From the NCBI GenBank assembly GCA_947469885.1, contig CANIQT010000006.1, positions 104,016 through 168,015 of the forward strand: a stretch of 64,000 nucleotides of DNA. Direction: 5' to 3'. The translations under genes and the position numbers were made by a program. The notes beneath the pieces were generated by a model. The model was not told where the DNA came from and did no database searches. It saw nothing but the letters and a program-made list of their open reading frames with translations. Below are positions 41,120 through 50,885 of the stretch, one piece after another; position 1 is the first letter of the stretch; every line of letters begins with the position of its first letter. The stretch comes from Bacteroidota bacterium. GTDB lineage: Bacteria; Bacteroidota; Bacteroidia; 2-12-FULL-35-15.

Positions 41120-42655
41120 TTAAAAGGGAGCATCCTCAATATCATTCTTATCCCACGCCTGCGATGGCTGAATTTTGGTATTAAAATCTGTATTGGGTTG
41201 AAGCGAAGACGCACTACCGTAGTCATCAATCGAGCCGCTATCTTCTAAATCCATAAATCGTGTAAACTGAGGAATGAAACGTGTTTTCACCGAATCAACC
41301 GGACCGTTACGATGTTTTGCAACAATCAATTCGGCAACACCTCTAGTATCATTACCTTCAGCATCAGCCGTTACATTATAGTATTCCGGACGATGAATAA
41401 ACATTACCATATCCGCATCCTGCTCAATTGCTCCCGATTCACGCAAGTCGGAAAGCACAGGGCGTTTGTCACCACCTCTCGTTTCCACAGCACGGCTCAA
41501 TTGCGAAAGGGCAATAATTGGCACATTTAACTCTTTTGCAAGTCCTTTAAGCGACCGGGAAATAAAAGATATTTCCTGCTCTCGGTTACCTCCTTTTGAA
41601 TCTCCGCTGCCCACCATCAGTTGCAAATAGTCAATGATAATTAATTCTATCCCTTGTTTTTCTTTCAATCTTCTTGCTTTTGCTCTCAATTCAAAAATAG
41701 AAAGACCTGCTGTATCATCAATAAATATGGGTGCTTCCGATATCTTTTTAATTTTATCATTCAGTTGAGCAAATTCGTATTCTTCAAGTGTTCCTTTTTT
41801 TAATTTTTCTGAAGATAGTTCTGTTTCACTTGCAATAAGCCTTGTAACCAGTTGCAAAGATGACATCTCTAAAGAAAATACTGCCACCGGATGATTAAAC
41901 TCCACAGCTGCATTACGAGCCATAGTAAGTACCAATGCAGTTTTTCCCATTGCAGGACGGGCAGCAATAATAATTAGATCTGACCGTTGCCAGCCCGAAG
42001 TCAATCTGTCCAATGCTGTCAAGCCCGATTGAATACCAGATAAACCATCCTCACTGTTTTTAGCTTTTTCAATTTGTTCGATGGCTAATTTGATAAGTGT
42101 ACTCATCTTATCAAAATCTTTTCGGATGTTTCCATCAGCTATGGCAAACAGATTTTTTTCAGCTTTATCAAGTAATTCAAACACGTCAGTACCTTCTTCG
42201 TACGATTCGCGAATGGTATCACTAGATACCCGAATAAGTTCACGTTGAATAAATTTTTGAACCACAATATGAGCATGAAACTCAGCATTGGCAGCCGATG
42301 CCACACGGTTCGTTAGTTGAGTAATGTAGTAAGCACCGCCTACTATTTCCAATTCTTCTGTTTTTTTTAATTCTTGAGTAACAGTTAAAATATCAACGGG
42401 CTCCGTGCGATTAGCAATGGCCTGAATAGCAGAAAATATTCGTGCATTTACATCTTTATAAAAACTTTCAGGTTTTAGTTTATCAAGTACATTTATCAGC
42501 GCATCGCGCTCCAACATTATAGCTCCAAGTACTGCTTCTTCTAAATCTGTTGCCTGTGGTGGCATTTTTCCAATGTCCATCAAAGGTGCACTGGTATTGG
42601 TTTTTGTTACTCTTCTTCGGGAGTTTATATCGGTTTTGGTAGTGAATTCTGTCAT
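41120..42655 (-). CDS. dnaB: Replicative DNA helicase DnaB, 511 aa
   Basis: Hexameric helicase of the replication fork. The N-terminal domain (30-140; PPQATDLEEAVLGAIMLE) is followed by a linker and the RecA-like motor: Walker A ARPAMGKT (232-239), Walker B IIIDYLQLM, and motif 4 with DLRESGAIEQDADMVMFIHR. The C-terminal tail is longer than in E. coli and low in complexity. No intein is present. It is a single gene with a 295-bp upstream gap where I see only AT-rich sequence. Confidence 0.97.
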   Translation of the reverse strand: MTEFTTKTDINSRRRVTKTNTSAPLMDIGKMPPQATDLEEAVLGAIMLERDALINVLDKLKPESFYKDVNARIFSAIQAIANRTEPVDILTVTQELKKTEELEIVGGAYYITQLTNRVASAANAEFHAHIVVQKFIQRELIRVSSDTIRESYEEGTDVFELLDKAEKNLFAIADGNIRKDFDKMSTLIKLAIEQIEKAKNSEDGLSGIQSGLTALDRLTSGWQRSDLIIIAARPAMGKTALVLTMARNAAVEFNHPVAVFSLEMSSLQLVTRLIASETELSSEKLKKGTLEEYEFAQLNDKIKKISEAPIFIDDTAGLSIFELRAKARRLKEKQGIELIIIDYLQLMVGSGDSKGGNREQEISFISRSLKGLAKELNVPIIALSQLSRAVETRGGDKRPVLSDLRESGAIEQDADMVMFIHRPEYYNVTADAEGNDTRGVAELIVAKHRNGPVDSVKTRFIPQFTRFMDLEDSGSIDDYGSASSLQPNTDFNTKIQPSQAWDKNDIEDAPF

Positions 42656-42950
42656 GCAACAAAATTACCAAAATTAAATTCACCGGAAATGGAAATATAT
42701 TTTTAAACACGCAATAAACATGTTATTAACACTATTTAAGAAGTGCTATTCCTTGGGTTCAACAAACAAAATTCATATTTGCGTTCATTCTCAGGGGCAA
42801 GGCATAAAATTTAAGTTTCCTCTTTCGGGCTAAATATTTTTAGTAACTTTATCAAATGTATTTTTTAAAAACCTACTTCCAAGTTTTTATTTTTGGTGAT
42901 GTGTTTTCTTTTTATACTCATTCATTTTATTACCAATTAATTTATTTTTT

Positions 42951-43712
42951 GTGCAAATAACATTTTTAGGAACAGGAACATCACAGGGGGTGCCCATCAT
43001 TGCTTGTCCTTGCCAGGTTTGTCAATCTAGTGATAAAAAGGATAAACGATTGAGATCGTCTATATTAATTGAAGAAAAGGGAAAAGTGTTTGTGGTGGAT
43101 ACTGGCCCAGATTTTCGCCAACAAATGTTGCGCGAAAATGTAAAACAGTTGGATGCTGTGCTGTTTACCCACGAGCACAAAGACCATACTGCCGGTTTTG
43201 ATGACATTCGTGCTTTCAATTATATTCAGCAAAAAGAAATGGATGTGTATGCTTCCAATCGTGTTCAACAAGCCATCAGGCGCGATTATGCTTATATCTT
43301 CAGCGATTTTAAATATCCGGGAATTCCAGAAATAAAACTTCATCTATTAGAAAATAATTTAACAACCATCGATGGGGTTAATTTTTTGCCAATAGAAGTT
43401 ATGCACTATAAGCTACCTGTGTTTGGTTTTCGAATCAATGATTTTACATACATCACAGATGCCAACTATATTTCTGAAGAAGAAAAGGAAAAAATAAAAG
43501 GCTCTAAAGTAATAGTGATAAACGCACTCAGAAGAGAAGCTCATATTTCACATTACACATTTAACGAAGCCATAAAGTTGATGGAAGAACTAAAGCCCGA
43601 AAAAGCTTATTTTACTCACATCAGCCATCAGTTGGGGTTGCACCAAGATGTTGAAAAAGAATTGCCTGATTTTATTTCACTAGCTTTCGATGGTTTAAAA
43701 CTTCAATTTTAA
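42951..43712 (+). CDS. MBL-fold metal-dependent hydrolase (PhnP-like), 253 aa
   Basis: A GTG start at 42951 opens the frame directly into QITFLGTGTSQGVPIIACPCQVC, the beginning of PhnP-like enzymes, with a Cys pair for zinc. The metal motif is THEHKDHTAGFDD (THxHxDH), and FTYITDANYIS and THISHQLG supply the later ligands. It hydrolyses a phosphodiester, substrate unknown. Length is typical. The fahA start follows 28 bp later, so the two may be co-transcribed. Confidence 0.92.
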   Translation: MQITFLGTGTSQGVPIIACPCQVCQSSDKKDKRLRSSILIEEKGKVFVVDTGPDFRQQMLRENVKQLDAVLFTHEHKDHTAGFDDIRAFNYIQQKEMDVYASNRVQQAIRRDYAYIFSDFKYPGIPEIKLHLLENNLTTIDGVNFLPIEVMHYKLPVFGFRINDFTYITDANYISEEEKEKIKGSKVIVINALRREAHISHYTFNEAIKLMEELKPEKAYFTHISHQLGLHQDVEKELPDFISLAFDGLKLQF

Positions 43713-43729
43713 CTTCTTTTAATTTTCTT

Positions 43730-43737
43730 ACTTTTGC
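43730..43737 (+). promoter_or_regulatory. -7-like box immediately before fahA
   Basis: TACTTTTG fits TAnnTTTG but ends 3 bp before the ATG. If used, the transcript would be almost leaderless or begin inside the gene. It could be a chance match. Confidence 0.3.
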
Positions 43738-43740
43738 AAA

Positions 43741-45012
43741 ATGATAAAAGCAAACGACCCTGCATTAAAATCTTGGATAGAAGTTGACGACAACTGCGAT
43801 TTCCCGATACAAAATCTTCCGTTCGGAATTTTTAAAACCCAAAGTTCAAGCCCTCGCATTGGTGTTGCCATTGGCGACCAAGTGCTCGATTTGGCAGTTC
43901 TTAATAAATTTGGTTATTTAAATAATCTAAGAATTGACGATGCCATTTTTACCAATCAATACCTCAACGATTTTATAGCTCTTGGCAAACCAACATGCAG
44001 TGCCTTGCGTCAGCGTATCTCAGATTTATTAAACGAAAGCAATGCCGAACTGCGCGATAATAAAGAAGCCCGCGAAAAAGCTTTGCAATACATCAGTAAT
44101 GTGCAAATGCTGATGCCCGTTAAAGTGGGGGATTATACCGATTTTTATTCCAGCATCGACCATGCTACTAATGTAGGAACCATGTTTCGCGACCCAGTAA
44201 ATGCTTTGTTTCCTAACTGGAAACACTTGCCTGTTGGTTATCACGGACGTGCATCATCCATCATTATTTCAGGTACAGATTTCCATCGCCCCAAAGGGCA
44301 AACAAAACCTTCTGATGCAGAGGTTCCTGTTTTTGGTCCATCAAAAAATTTAGATTTTGAACTCGAAGTTGCTTTTATTGTGGGTAAGCAAACTGCCCTT
44401 GGCGAAAGCGTTTCCACCGAACAAGCAGATGATTATATTTTTGGGTTAACGTTGTTCAACGATTGGAGTGCTCGCGATATTCAAACTTGGGAGTATGTTC
44501 CATTGGGACCTTTTCTTGCCAAAAATTTTGCATCCACCGTTTCTCCTTGGGTAGTTACGTTGGAAGCCATAGAGCCTTTCCGCACTGAGGGTTACAAACA
44601 GGACCCAAAAGTATTGCCTTATCTTGAATACACAGGAAATAAAAATATTGACATCAACCTCGAAGTTTCCATTCAGCCCGAAAACAGCACGGAGACTACT
44701 ATTTGCAAGTCGAACTATAAATTTATGTACTGGACCATGGAGCAACAATTAGCACATCATACCGTTAATGGATGCAACATTAATATAGGTGACATGATGG
44801 CTTCGGGCACCATTAGCGGGCCAACACCCGATTCCTTTGGCTCAATGCTCGAACTTTCGTGGAAAGGAACAAAGCCACTTAAACTTAATGACGGTTCAGA
44901 ACGGAAATTTATTAACGATAATGATACGGTTATTATCCGAGGATATTGTAAAAAGGAAATCGTTAGAATTGGTTTTGGGGAAGTGAGAGGAAAAGTGCTA
45001 CCTGCCCTGTAA
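43741..45012 (+). CDS. fahA: Fumarylacetoacetase, 423 aa
   Basis: Last step of tyrosine breakdown: fumarylacetoacetate to fumarate and acetoacetate. The N-terminal domain begins with DDNCDFPIQNLPFGIF, typical of the family. The catalytic domain has DFYSSIDHATNVGTMFR, GYHGRASSI, LDFELEVAFIVG (metal ligands), WSARDIQTWEYVPLGPFLAKNF and MASGTISGP. Length is typical. Other genes of the pathway are not adjacent. Confidence 0.96.
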   Translation: MIKANDPALKSWIEVDDNCDFPIQNLPFGIFKTQSSSPRIGVAIGDQVLDLAVLNKFGYLNNLRIDDAIFTNQYLNDFIALGKPTCSALRQRISDLLNESNAELRDNKEAREKALQYISNVQMLMPVKVGDYTDFYSSIDHATNVGTMFRDPVNALFPNWKHLPVGYHGRASSIIISGTDFHRPKGQTKPSDAEVPVFGPSKNLDFELEVAFIVGKQTALGESVSTEQADDYIFGLTLFNDWSARDIQTWEYVPLGPFLAKNFASTVSPWVVTLEAIEPFRTEGYKQDPKVLPYLEYTGNKNIDINLEVSIQPENSTETTICKSNYKFMYWTMEQQLAHHTVNGCNINIGDMMASGTISGPTPDSFGSMLELSWKGTKPLKLNDGSERKFINDNDTVIIRGYCKKEIVRIGFGEVRGKVLPAL

Positions 45013-45037
45013 AATAGGGTAGGGGGTAAGAATAAAT

Positions 45038-45163
45038 TTATTCGTTATACAGTTTTGCTCTGCAAAAACTGATAACATCCCAAACAATACGAGCTAATAT
45101 AATCCCAACAATTAAATAACTGCCGATAACCTGATTAAAACCACCCTCTGAAATTATTTCCAT
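45038..45163 (-). CDS. Possible small membrane protein, 41 aa
   Basis: The frame opens at ATG 45163 (MEIISEGGFNQVIGSYLIVG), continues as one hydrophobic helix with a charged tail (RIVWDVISFCRAKLYNE), and stops at 45038. It lies in the 449-bp gap between fahA and the T9SS gene. A single-span protein with a plausible start and no competitor on the other strand is the only support. The rest of the gap (45164-45461) is AT-rich with no gene. Confidence 0.35.
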   Translation of the reverse strand: MEIISEGGFNQVIGSYLIVGIILARIVWDVISFCRAKLYNE

Positions 45164-45366
45164 ATTAAATCTTGAAAAAGAAAATAAGTTTTTGAATCTC
45201 TATCTTATTTTCTACCGCAAATTTAATACTAAATTAATTAATACCACCTTTTTTTTGCGATTCTGTTTTAGGTTTGCGATAGAGTGAGGTTTTTTTAGGA
45301 TAAGTGATTATTAGAAATCGAACCGTTTATTGGTTGTCAACTTTATTATTTGTAATTGAAATACCT

Positions 45367-45374
45367 TATCTTTG
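45367..45374 (+). promoter_or_regulatory. -7 box of the 896-aa T9SS gene
   Basis: TATCTTTG matches TAnnTTTG. A TTTG at 45349-45352 is 14 bp upstream, closer than the usual spacing. The ATG is 88 bp downstream. Confidence 0.4.
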
Positions 45375-45461
45375 GCAAACAGAAAAATAAATTTATATCA
45401 CAAATCAATGCTTCCGAACATCAATTATATTTCATTCATCAACCTTTAAAATTCATCAACC

Positions 45462-48152
45462 ATGAAAAAACATCTACTAATTATCACTGCCTTTGTGCTT
45501 CATTTTTTCGCACTCCATGCTCAATCAACGCTCTTGTTTTCTGAAGATTTCGAAATTACCAATGGGTTTTTACTCAACAATGGTGGTCCGGGCATTCCTT
45601 CGGGAAATAATAAATGGATTGTAAACAACAATTATACAGGGTTGCCTACTTATACCAATACCATGAGCCAGGATAGTACCTATGGTGGCAACATTACTTT
45701 TGCTCCTCATAGTAAATACTTACATATTTATGATAATGGCTCTGGTATAACAAATGCTAATTTTGATGCTACCAATGCTTCCGACAATTTTGCATATCAA
45801 ACCACAGGGCTTTGCACCATGGGTATGGATTCTGTTAAGTTTAATTTTTTCTATCTCTGCGAAGGCTCCGCCACGGCTTATGGACAGGTATATTATAGTA
45901 TTAATTATGGTGCATGGATTCAAACCGGACAAGCACAATACAATAACAAATACAAATGGCAGTACGAAAGTATTACCAGCACTGCTTTTGCCAACAAATC
46001 AAATGTCCGTTTCGGATTCAGATGGATAAACGATGCTGGAACTCCTCCATCTAACCAATCGTTTTCCGTTGATGACATTGATATTATTGGTGTATTTACA
46101 AATACTCCAATTACTATTACTGTTGACAGTGTAACACCCAACCCGGTTTGTCAGGCTAGTAATCTCAACATTCATTGGCACATGTCCGACACGTTGTGCG
46201 ATGGTAGTTACACTATCGAATTATCTACCGCTGCCGGGGTGTTTCCTGGTCCTAATGCATGGATATATAATGTATATTATCCTCAAACCAGCGGAGTTAT
46301 TCCTATTACACTTCCAGCCACCGTTACCACGGCTCCTTGTTATAAAATACGAATTAATCGCACTACTCCTTTTCCTGCAATAACGGGTACTCCCAGCGCC
46401 TGCATTTCGGTTATTGCTTGTGCCAATACCATTACTACTAATCAACCTGCTGTAACACACGATACCAATGCAGTTTGTATTGGCAGTGCCATTGATGTTC
46501 CTTTTTATTCCACAGGGGTTTATACTGCCAATACTTACTATGCGCAGCTTTCGGATGCTTCTGGCAATTTTCCTGTTATCCCTAATATTATAGGCAGTTT
46601 GGTAAGTTCGGCTACTTATTCGGCTTCGTTGCCTCCTTATTTGCCAGGCTCTGTATCAGGCATTATTCCTAACGTTCCTCCGGGATGCAATTATTATATA
46701 CGGGTAGTATCCACAAGTCCTATAGCTGCTGTTACCAATTGGGGACCCTTTTGCATTGGGCAATGCGATATTAACACCAACAGTCATCAGGATCTTCACT
46801 TTTGTGTAACCGACTGTGCAGTTTCTCCTGCCGGAAGCGATACCACTATTACTGTGGTTGTTCATTCATATAATAATACTGCAGTTTATAATCCTGGCAA
46901 TGTATTTACTACTCAATTATTAAGCAGTTCTACTTTTGCACACATTGGTGCCAATGGTATTTTTGGAAGTGTTACTGCCACTAGCGATACCACCCTGGAC
47001 ATACATATACCTTGTCGCGATAGCCTTGCTATACTTGGAATTCCGCTTGGTATGAATTACATGCGCGTAGTTGCTACCAATTCGAGCCAGGGAGATGATG
47101 CGCTAGGAACACTTATCAGGGTTACTATTGGTGGCACTCATGCTGTTGGACCAACGTGTACTAGTTACGATTACACTACCTTTGCTATTCAAGATACCTT
47201 TTGCATGGGCGACCAAGTGTATCCTACTTTTTCTCCGTTCAATTATCTCGATTACTCATCTTACACTTGGATAATTAGTGGATACAACAATGGTGCGCCT
47301 TTTCAGAATGCTCAAGGAGCCAACTCCAACAACACCGGTTTTGTGTTTACATTTAATCCTGGAACTATAACCATGCAAGTGCGCGAAACCAATAATGGTT
47401 GTGTTGGTCCGTATGGTCCGCTGTCGAATATTGTGGTTACTAGTGCGCCAACGCCTATGTCTATTGCTGGTCCTACTCCTGTTTGCCAGGGCGATACCAA
47501 TATTTATCATGCCAGTTATTTTCCAGGAACCTATTATACTTGGAGCAACACAGGTGGTAATGTGGTGAGCAACATTAACGATACCATCGAAATGACTTAT
47601 CCAAACACGGGCACCTTTCAGTTACACATTAATGCTATTAACCAATGCGGAAGTTCGAGCTACACTAAAAATGTAAATGTGAATGCTTATCCTCCAACGC
47701 CTGTGATTACTGTTGTAGGCAATGTTTTAACTTCGAGTTCGGCTCTTAGCAATACTTGGTTTTTGAATGGCTCGCTTATACCGGGTGCTCATTCGCAAAC
47801 ATACACGTACACCACTCCAGGAGTTTATACTGTTGAAGTTACATCAGGCGGATGCACTTCAGTTTCGCTGCCTTACAACACCACAGGTATTGACGAATTG
47901 TTTACTGATAATTATGTTTCTGTTTATCCTAATCCGTTTACCACTCAAACCACTATTAGTTTTGCTACGGATGGAAAAAGAACAATAAAAATAATGAATT
48001 TGCTGGGCGATGAGGTTGTTGGTAATTGGTCATTAACCAGTAGTAGAAGCATAATTATTGACATGAGCGGACAAGCAAAAGGAATTTATTTTGTAGAGGT
48101 AACTAATTTGATGGGACAAGTGGTGAGAAAGAAAATGGTGGTGGGAAACTAG
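45462..48152 (+). CDS. Large secreted T9SS adhesin-like protein, 896 aa
   Basis: A signal peptide (MKKHLLIITAFVLHFFALHAQ) is followed by a jelly-roll-like domain (about 25-210) beginning FSEDFEITNGF and including VRFGFRWINDAGTPPSNQSFSVDDIDI, as in MAM/reelin-type binding domains. Ig-like and PKD-like segments fill 215-800 (for example YTWIISGYNNG, AGPTPVCQGDTNIYHASY). The T9SS type A domain is at about 808-896 (YVSVYPNPFTTQTTISF, GQAKGIYFVEV). Many Cys residues suggest disulfides outside the cell. No enzyme motif, so adhesion or matrix binding is most likely. A 21-bp repeat array lies just after its stop. Confidence 0.9.
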   Translation: MKKHLLIITAFVLHFFALHAQSTLLFSEDFEITNGFLLNNGGPGIPSGNNKWIVNNNYTGLPTYTNTMSQDSTYGGNITFAPHSKYLHIYDNGSGITNANFDATNASDNFAYQTTGLCTMGMDSVKFNFFYLCEGSATAYGQVYYSINYGAWIQTGQAQYNNKYKWQYESITSTAFANKSNVRFGFRWINDAGTPPSNQSFSVDDIDIIGVFTNTPITITVDSVTPNPVCQASNLNIHWHMSDTLCDGSYTIELSTAAGVFPGPNAWIYNVYYPQTSGVIPITLPATVTTAPCYKIRINRTTPFPAITGTPSACISVIACANTITTNQPAVTHDTNAVCIGSAIDVPFYSTGVYTANTYYAQLSDASGNFPVIPNIIGSLVSSATYSASLPPYLPGSVSGIIPNVPPGCNYYIRVVSTSPIAAVTNWGPFCIGQCDINTNSHQDLHFCVTDCAVSPAGSDTTITVVVHSYNNTAVYNPGNVFTTQLLSSSTFAHIGANGIFGSVTATSDTTLDIHIPCRDSLAILGIPLGMNYMRVVATNSSQGDDALGTLIRVTIGGTHAVGPTCTSYDYTTFAIQDTFCMGDQVYPTFSPFNYLDYSSYTWIISGYNNGAPFQNAQGANSNNTGFVFTFNPGTITMQVRETNNGCVGPYGPLSNIVVTSAPTPMSIAGPTPVCQGDTNIYHASYFPGTYYTWSNTGGNVVSNINDTIEMTYPNTGTFQLHINAINQCGSSSYTKNVNVNAYPPTPVITVVGNVLTSSSALSNTWFLNGSLIPGAHSQTYTYTTPGVYTVEVTSGGCTSVSLPYNTTGIDELFTDNYVSVYPNPFTTQTTISFATDGKRTIKIMNLLGDEVVGNWSLTSSRSIIIDMSGQAKGIYFVEVTNLMGQVVRKKMVVGN

Positions 48153-48211
48153 GTGGTGAGATTGGAAATTGATGATAGATGATTAGAAATTGATGAGGTA
48201 TGATGCGCGGG

Positions 48212-48373
48212 TGATGAGAGATGGTTCGCGGGAGGTGAGACATTGTTCGCGGGAGGTGAGACATTGTTCGCGGGAGATGAGACATTGTTCGCGGGAGATG
48301 AGACATTGTTCGCGGGAGATGAGACATTGTTCGCGGGAGATGAGACATTGTTCGCGGGTGATGAGCGATGGTT
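48212..48373. repeat. 21-bp tandem repeat array, about 7-8 units, after the T9SS gene
   Basis: Six identical cores (ACATTGTTCGCGGG with GAGATGAG or GAGGTGAG) repeat every 21 bp, flanked by degenerate units at both ends (GAGATGGTTCGCGGG at about 48217, GCGATGGTTG at 48365). It starts 60 bp after the 896-residue gene and ends just before the stop of the convergent gene. Open frames on both strands (for example MSHLPRT repeats) follow from the period being a multiple of 3. Same period and position as the array at 21319, different sequence. Confidence 0.92.
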
Positions 48374-48383
48374 GTTTATTCTT

Positions 48384-49541
48384 TTAGCTTTCATACATTT
48401 CATTGTCTCCTGCATGCCATTCTCCTTTTTCGCCTGACTTTTGCCACCCGTTTAAAATTCCTCGTGTGGTAATTCGCATCAATTCATTAATATGTTCTTC
48501 GGTGCTCCTGTAATCAGGTTCTTCGGGTGCTATATTGTTTTCGAAGCGAAATAAATAATCGTCATATACATATTGAATTGTAAGAGCTACCATTGCTTGT
48601 TTATATCTTAATCCTGCCTTAATAAGCCCCCACCGCCAGTCTTTATTTGCTTCTATGTTCCAGTTATCGCCTGCTTCTTCGAGCAATTCCAAACAGTCGT
48701 CAAATAATCCCCAACCACCACGGTTGTGATTTATTTCTTGTTTTACTTTTTCAAATTCAATCATCTTAGGATTGCCAAATTTATTCATAAATTCTTTAAA
48801 GTGTTCGTCCTCGCTAAAGAATATGCAAGGACGGCTGTCGTAATCGGGTGCAGAAATAATTTGTTGGTATCGTTCTCTTGATTCTGCACGATCATATTCC
48901 TGATATTTTTCTTCACGGTCTCCTCTTTTATCGGGCAGGTGCAACTCGTGTTCTCCATATTTATCATACCACCAGCGGTAATAGGAGGGCATTTCCTGAT
49001 TGTCTATATAAGCTCCAGTTCCTTTTATTTCATCATACGCCTGATACCTGTCGCAATAGAAAACATTTTCAGAAGTTATTTCATTGAGATAAACTATATA
49101 GTCGTTTAGTTCTGCTTGTGTAACGGGTTTAATAAATTTACATTCATGTATTTTATGTGACCAGTAGTGTTCGAAATGAGCTGTAAATTTTGCTTCGGGC
49201 AAATTTATTAACCCTGCACGCCACTGACATTGGAGTGTAAATAATTTTTTTTGTTGAATTTCCCACAGACAATTTACTGCTGCATCGTGATACAGGAGGA
49301 GTTCCTCTTCTTCCATTCTCCGGAAGGTGTTTTCGTGAAATATACAATTTGCCTTATATCTTGCAAACACTTCTTTAAATTTTAAAACAGAATGAGGGTG
49401 ATATTTTTCGAAAAATGAAACATACTTTGGCAGTGTTTCCATGTCGTTCAAAATTTCTTCGTAGAACTTTTGTTCTTTTTCTATTCGTTCTTTGTTTTCC
49501 TTTATATGGTCGGAAAGAAATTGGTTGGGGTCGTTTTCCAT
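48384..49541 (-). CDS. Hypothetical protein, 385 aa, paralogue of the upstream gene
   Basis: A soluble, highly charged, helical protein without signal peptide. It shares with the 420-residue neighbour the segments WEIQQKKLFTLQCQWRAG (versus WHIQQKKLFDLQCLWRAE), YWSHKIHECKFIKPVTQAE (versus YWSADIKRCPFIDPITEQE), MPSYYRWWY and LPDKRGDREEKYQ, so the two are tandem paralogues. The C-terminal half (DDCLELLEEAGDNWNIEANKDWRWGLIKAG) is also shared in outline. No catalytic or DNA-binding motif. The 5-bp gap to the upstream gene implies an operon. Confidence 0.72.
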   Translation of the reverse strand: MENDPNQFLSDHIKENKERIEKEQKFYEEILNDMETLPKYVSFFEKYHPHSVLKFKEVFARYKANCIFHENTFRRMEEEELLLYHDAAVNCLWEIQQKKLFTLQCQWRAGLINLPEAKFTAHFEHYWSHKIHECKFIKPVTQAELNDYIVYLNEITSENVFYCDRYQAYDEIKGTGAYIDNQEMPSYYRWWYDKYGEHELHLPDKRGDREEKYQEYDRAESRERYQQIISAPDYDSRPCIFFSEDEHFKEFMNKFGNPKMIEFEKVKQEINHNRGGWGLFDDCLELLEEAGDNWNIEANKDWRWGLIKAGLRYKQAMVALTIQYVYDDYLFRFENNIAPEEPDYRSTEEHINELMRITTRGILNGWQKSGEKGEWHAGDNEMYES

Positions 49542-49546
49542 GTGTA

Positions 49547-50809
49547 TTAAAAATTAAAATCCAATGGTTCGTTTAATAGTTTTCTTCCTTGCAGAATCAG
49601 TTCGCGGTCGAATTTATTGTTTTCCTTTTTTTTCAGGATGTCTTCTTTCTCAATCTTGGTGAGGAAAGGGGCAATACCACTTTCCATCCGAAATTTATAT
49701 TGCTGATATACTATTGGTATTGCTTTGGCAATGTTTTCTCTTTCAAATTTATTAGCAAGGTTGAGTACAGCCTGTCGCCAGTCGTAATAAGCGTCAATTG
49801 GGTAATCGTCACCAGCATCTAAAAGCAGATTCATGGCTTGTTGTAGTCTGTAATTGTCGAATGGCTGACCCTGACGCTCTCTGTGATTGAGTCTTTGCCG
49901 TATCTGATGTATTGATTTTAATTTATCGTCTTCAAAAAGATTAATAAAATCATTTATTTCATTGTCAATACTTCTGCCCAAAAATGTGCGTTTATCGCCC
50001 GGAGCAATTATTTTTTCGGGTTGGTAAGGTGGAGGGTCGTCCTGGTCGTATTCTTCGTTTTCATTTATGTGTAATGCTGCATCTTCTTCTTTTTCGAGTT
50101 CTGATTCGGGAGTCTGCTTATGAGGAGAGACAGTTACCCTGTATCTGATGGCTGTCTGCTGATAATGTTCTTCTTTTTTACCTCTTATGTCGGGTAATAT
50201 CATTAAAGATTCGGTGCCCCGGTGCATGTTATAAAAATGATACCATTCGGGCATACTAAGTATTTCCCTATCGCCTTTGTGCTCTTCGGCAAAGTCGTCA
50301 TAGTTTTGCCAGTTGTAATAATTAAATAACGGTTTTTCGAAACTAAGGGATGAAACAAACTGTTGCAGCAGTTCTGCTTCCTGTTCGGTAATAGGGTCAA
50401 TAAAGGGGCATCTTTTTATATCAGCACTCCAATATTTAAAATCATCAGCAATTTTTATTTGTTCTATTTGTATTTGTTCGGCACGCCAAAGACATTGCAA
50501 ATCGAATAATTTTTTTTGCTGTATGTGCCACAACATTTCTTCGGCTGTTTTGTGAAACTGAAGGTCTTTGGTTTGTTTTAGCTTAAAATACTTGTTTCCT
50601 TCCAGTTCAAATTCTGCTTTAAATTGGGCATACTCTTTCAGAAAAACATTTTGTGTGTCTAGGCGAAAGGCACTTAAATATTCGCGAAATTTGGGGTTCT
50701 TAATTGCTTCGTTATAATAGTTGATAACGAGTTGTTGTTTTTTTTCCAGCTGTTTGAAATACTTTGCTTCCCGCTCGGAATACATTGGTTTATTTTCTTG
50801 TTCTTCCAT
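49547..50809 (-). CDS. Hypothetical protein, 420 aa, paralogue of the downstream gene
   Basis: Charged helical protein with an N-terminal coiled-coil-like segment (SEREAKYFKQLEKKQQLVINYY) and a low-complexity acidic linker at about 235-262 (PESELEKEEDAALHINENEEYDQDDPP region). It shares several blocks with the 385-residue gene after it (LWHIQQKKLFDLQCLWRAE, RCPFIDPITEQE, LPDIRGKKEEHYQQ, LLDAGDDYPIDAYYDWRQAV). No signal peptide or membrane helix. Function unknown; a structural or complex-forming pair is one possibility. Confidence 0.72.
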   Translation of the reverse strand: MEEQENKPMYSEREAKYFKQLEKKQQLVINYYNEAIKNPKFREYLSAFRLDTQNVFLKEYAQFKAEFELEGNKYFKLKQTKDLQFHKTAEEMLWHIQQKKLFDLQCLWRAEQIQIEQIKIADDFKYWSADIKRCPFIDPITEQEAELLQQFVSSLSFEKPLFNYYNWQNYDDFAEEHKGDREILSMPEWYHFYNMHRGTESLMILPDIRGKKEEHYQQTAIRYRVTVSPHKQTPESELEKEEDAALHINENEEYDQDDPPPYQPEKIIAPGDKRTFLGRSIDNEINDFINLFEDDKLKSIHQIRQRLNHRERQGQPFDNYRLQQAMNLLLDAGDDYPIDAYYDWRQAVLNLANKFERENIAKAIPIVYQQYKFRMESGIAPFLTKIEKEDILKKKENNKFDRELILQGRKLLNEPLDFNF

Positions 50810-50885
50810 ATTTTTTTAAGACTTCACCCCCAGAACGCTTTCGCCCTTTCTCGCTCAAACATCCACTGGATGTTTGCCGTGAAAA

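Noticed and set aside
42656..42950. Gap before the PhnP-like gene searched for RNA genes or small proteins
   Set aside because: AT-rich with no stable hairpin, tRNA arm or plausible frame.
48103..48437. Open frames with MSHLPRT-type or PANNVS-type repeats on both strands
   Set aside because: Same effect of a 21-bp period; no start signal, and the frames overlap real gene ends.
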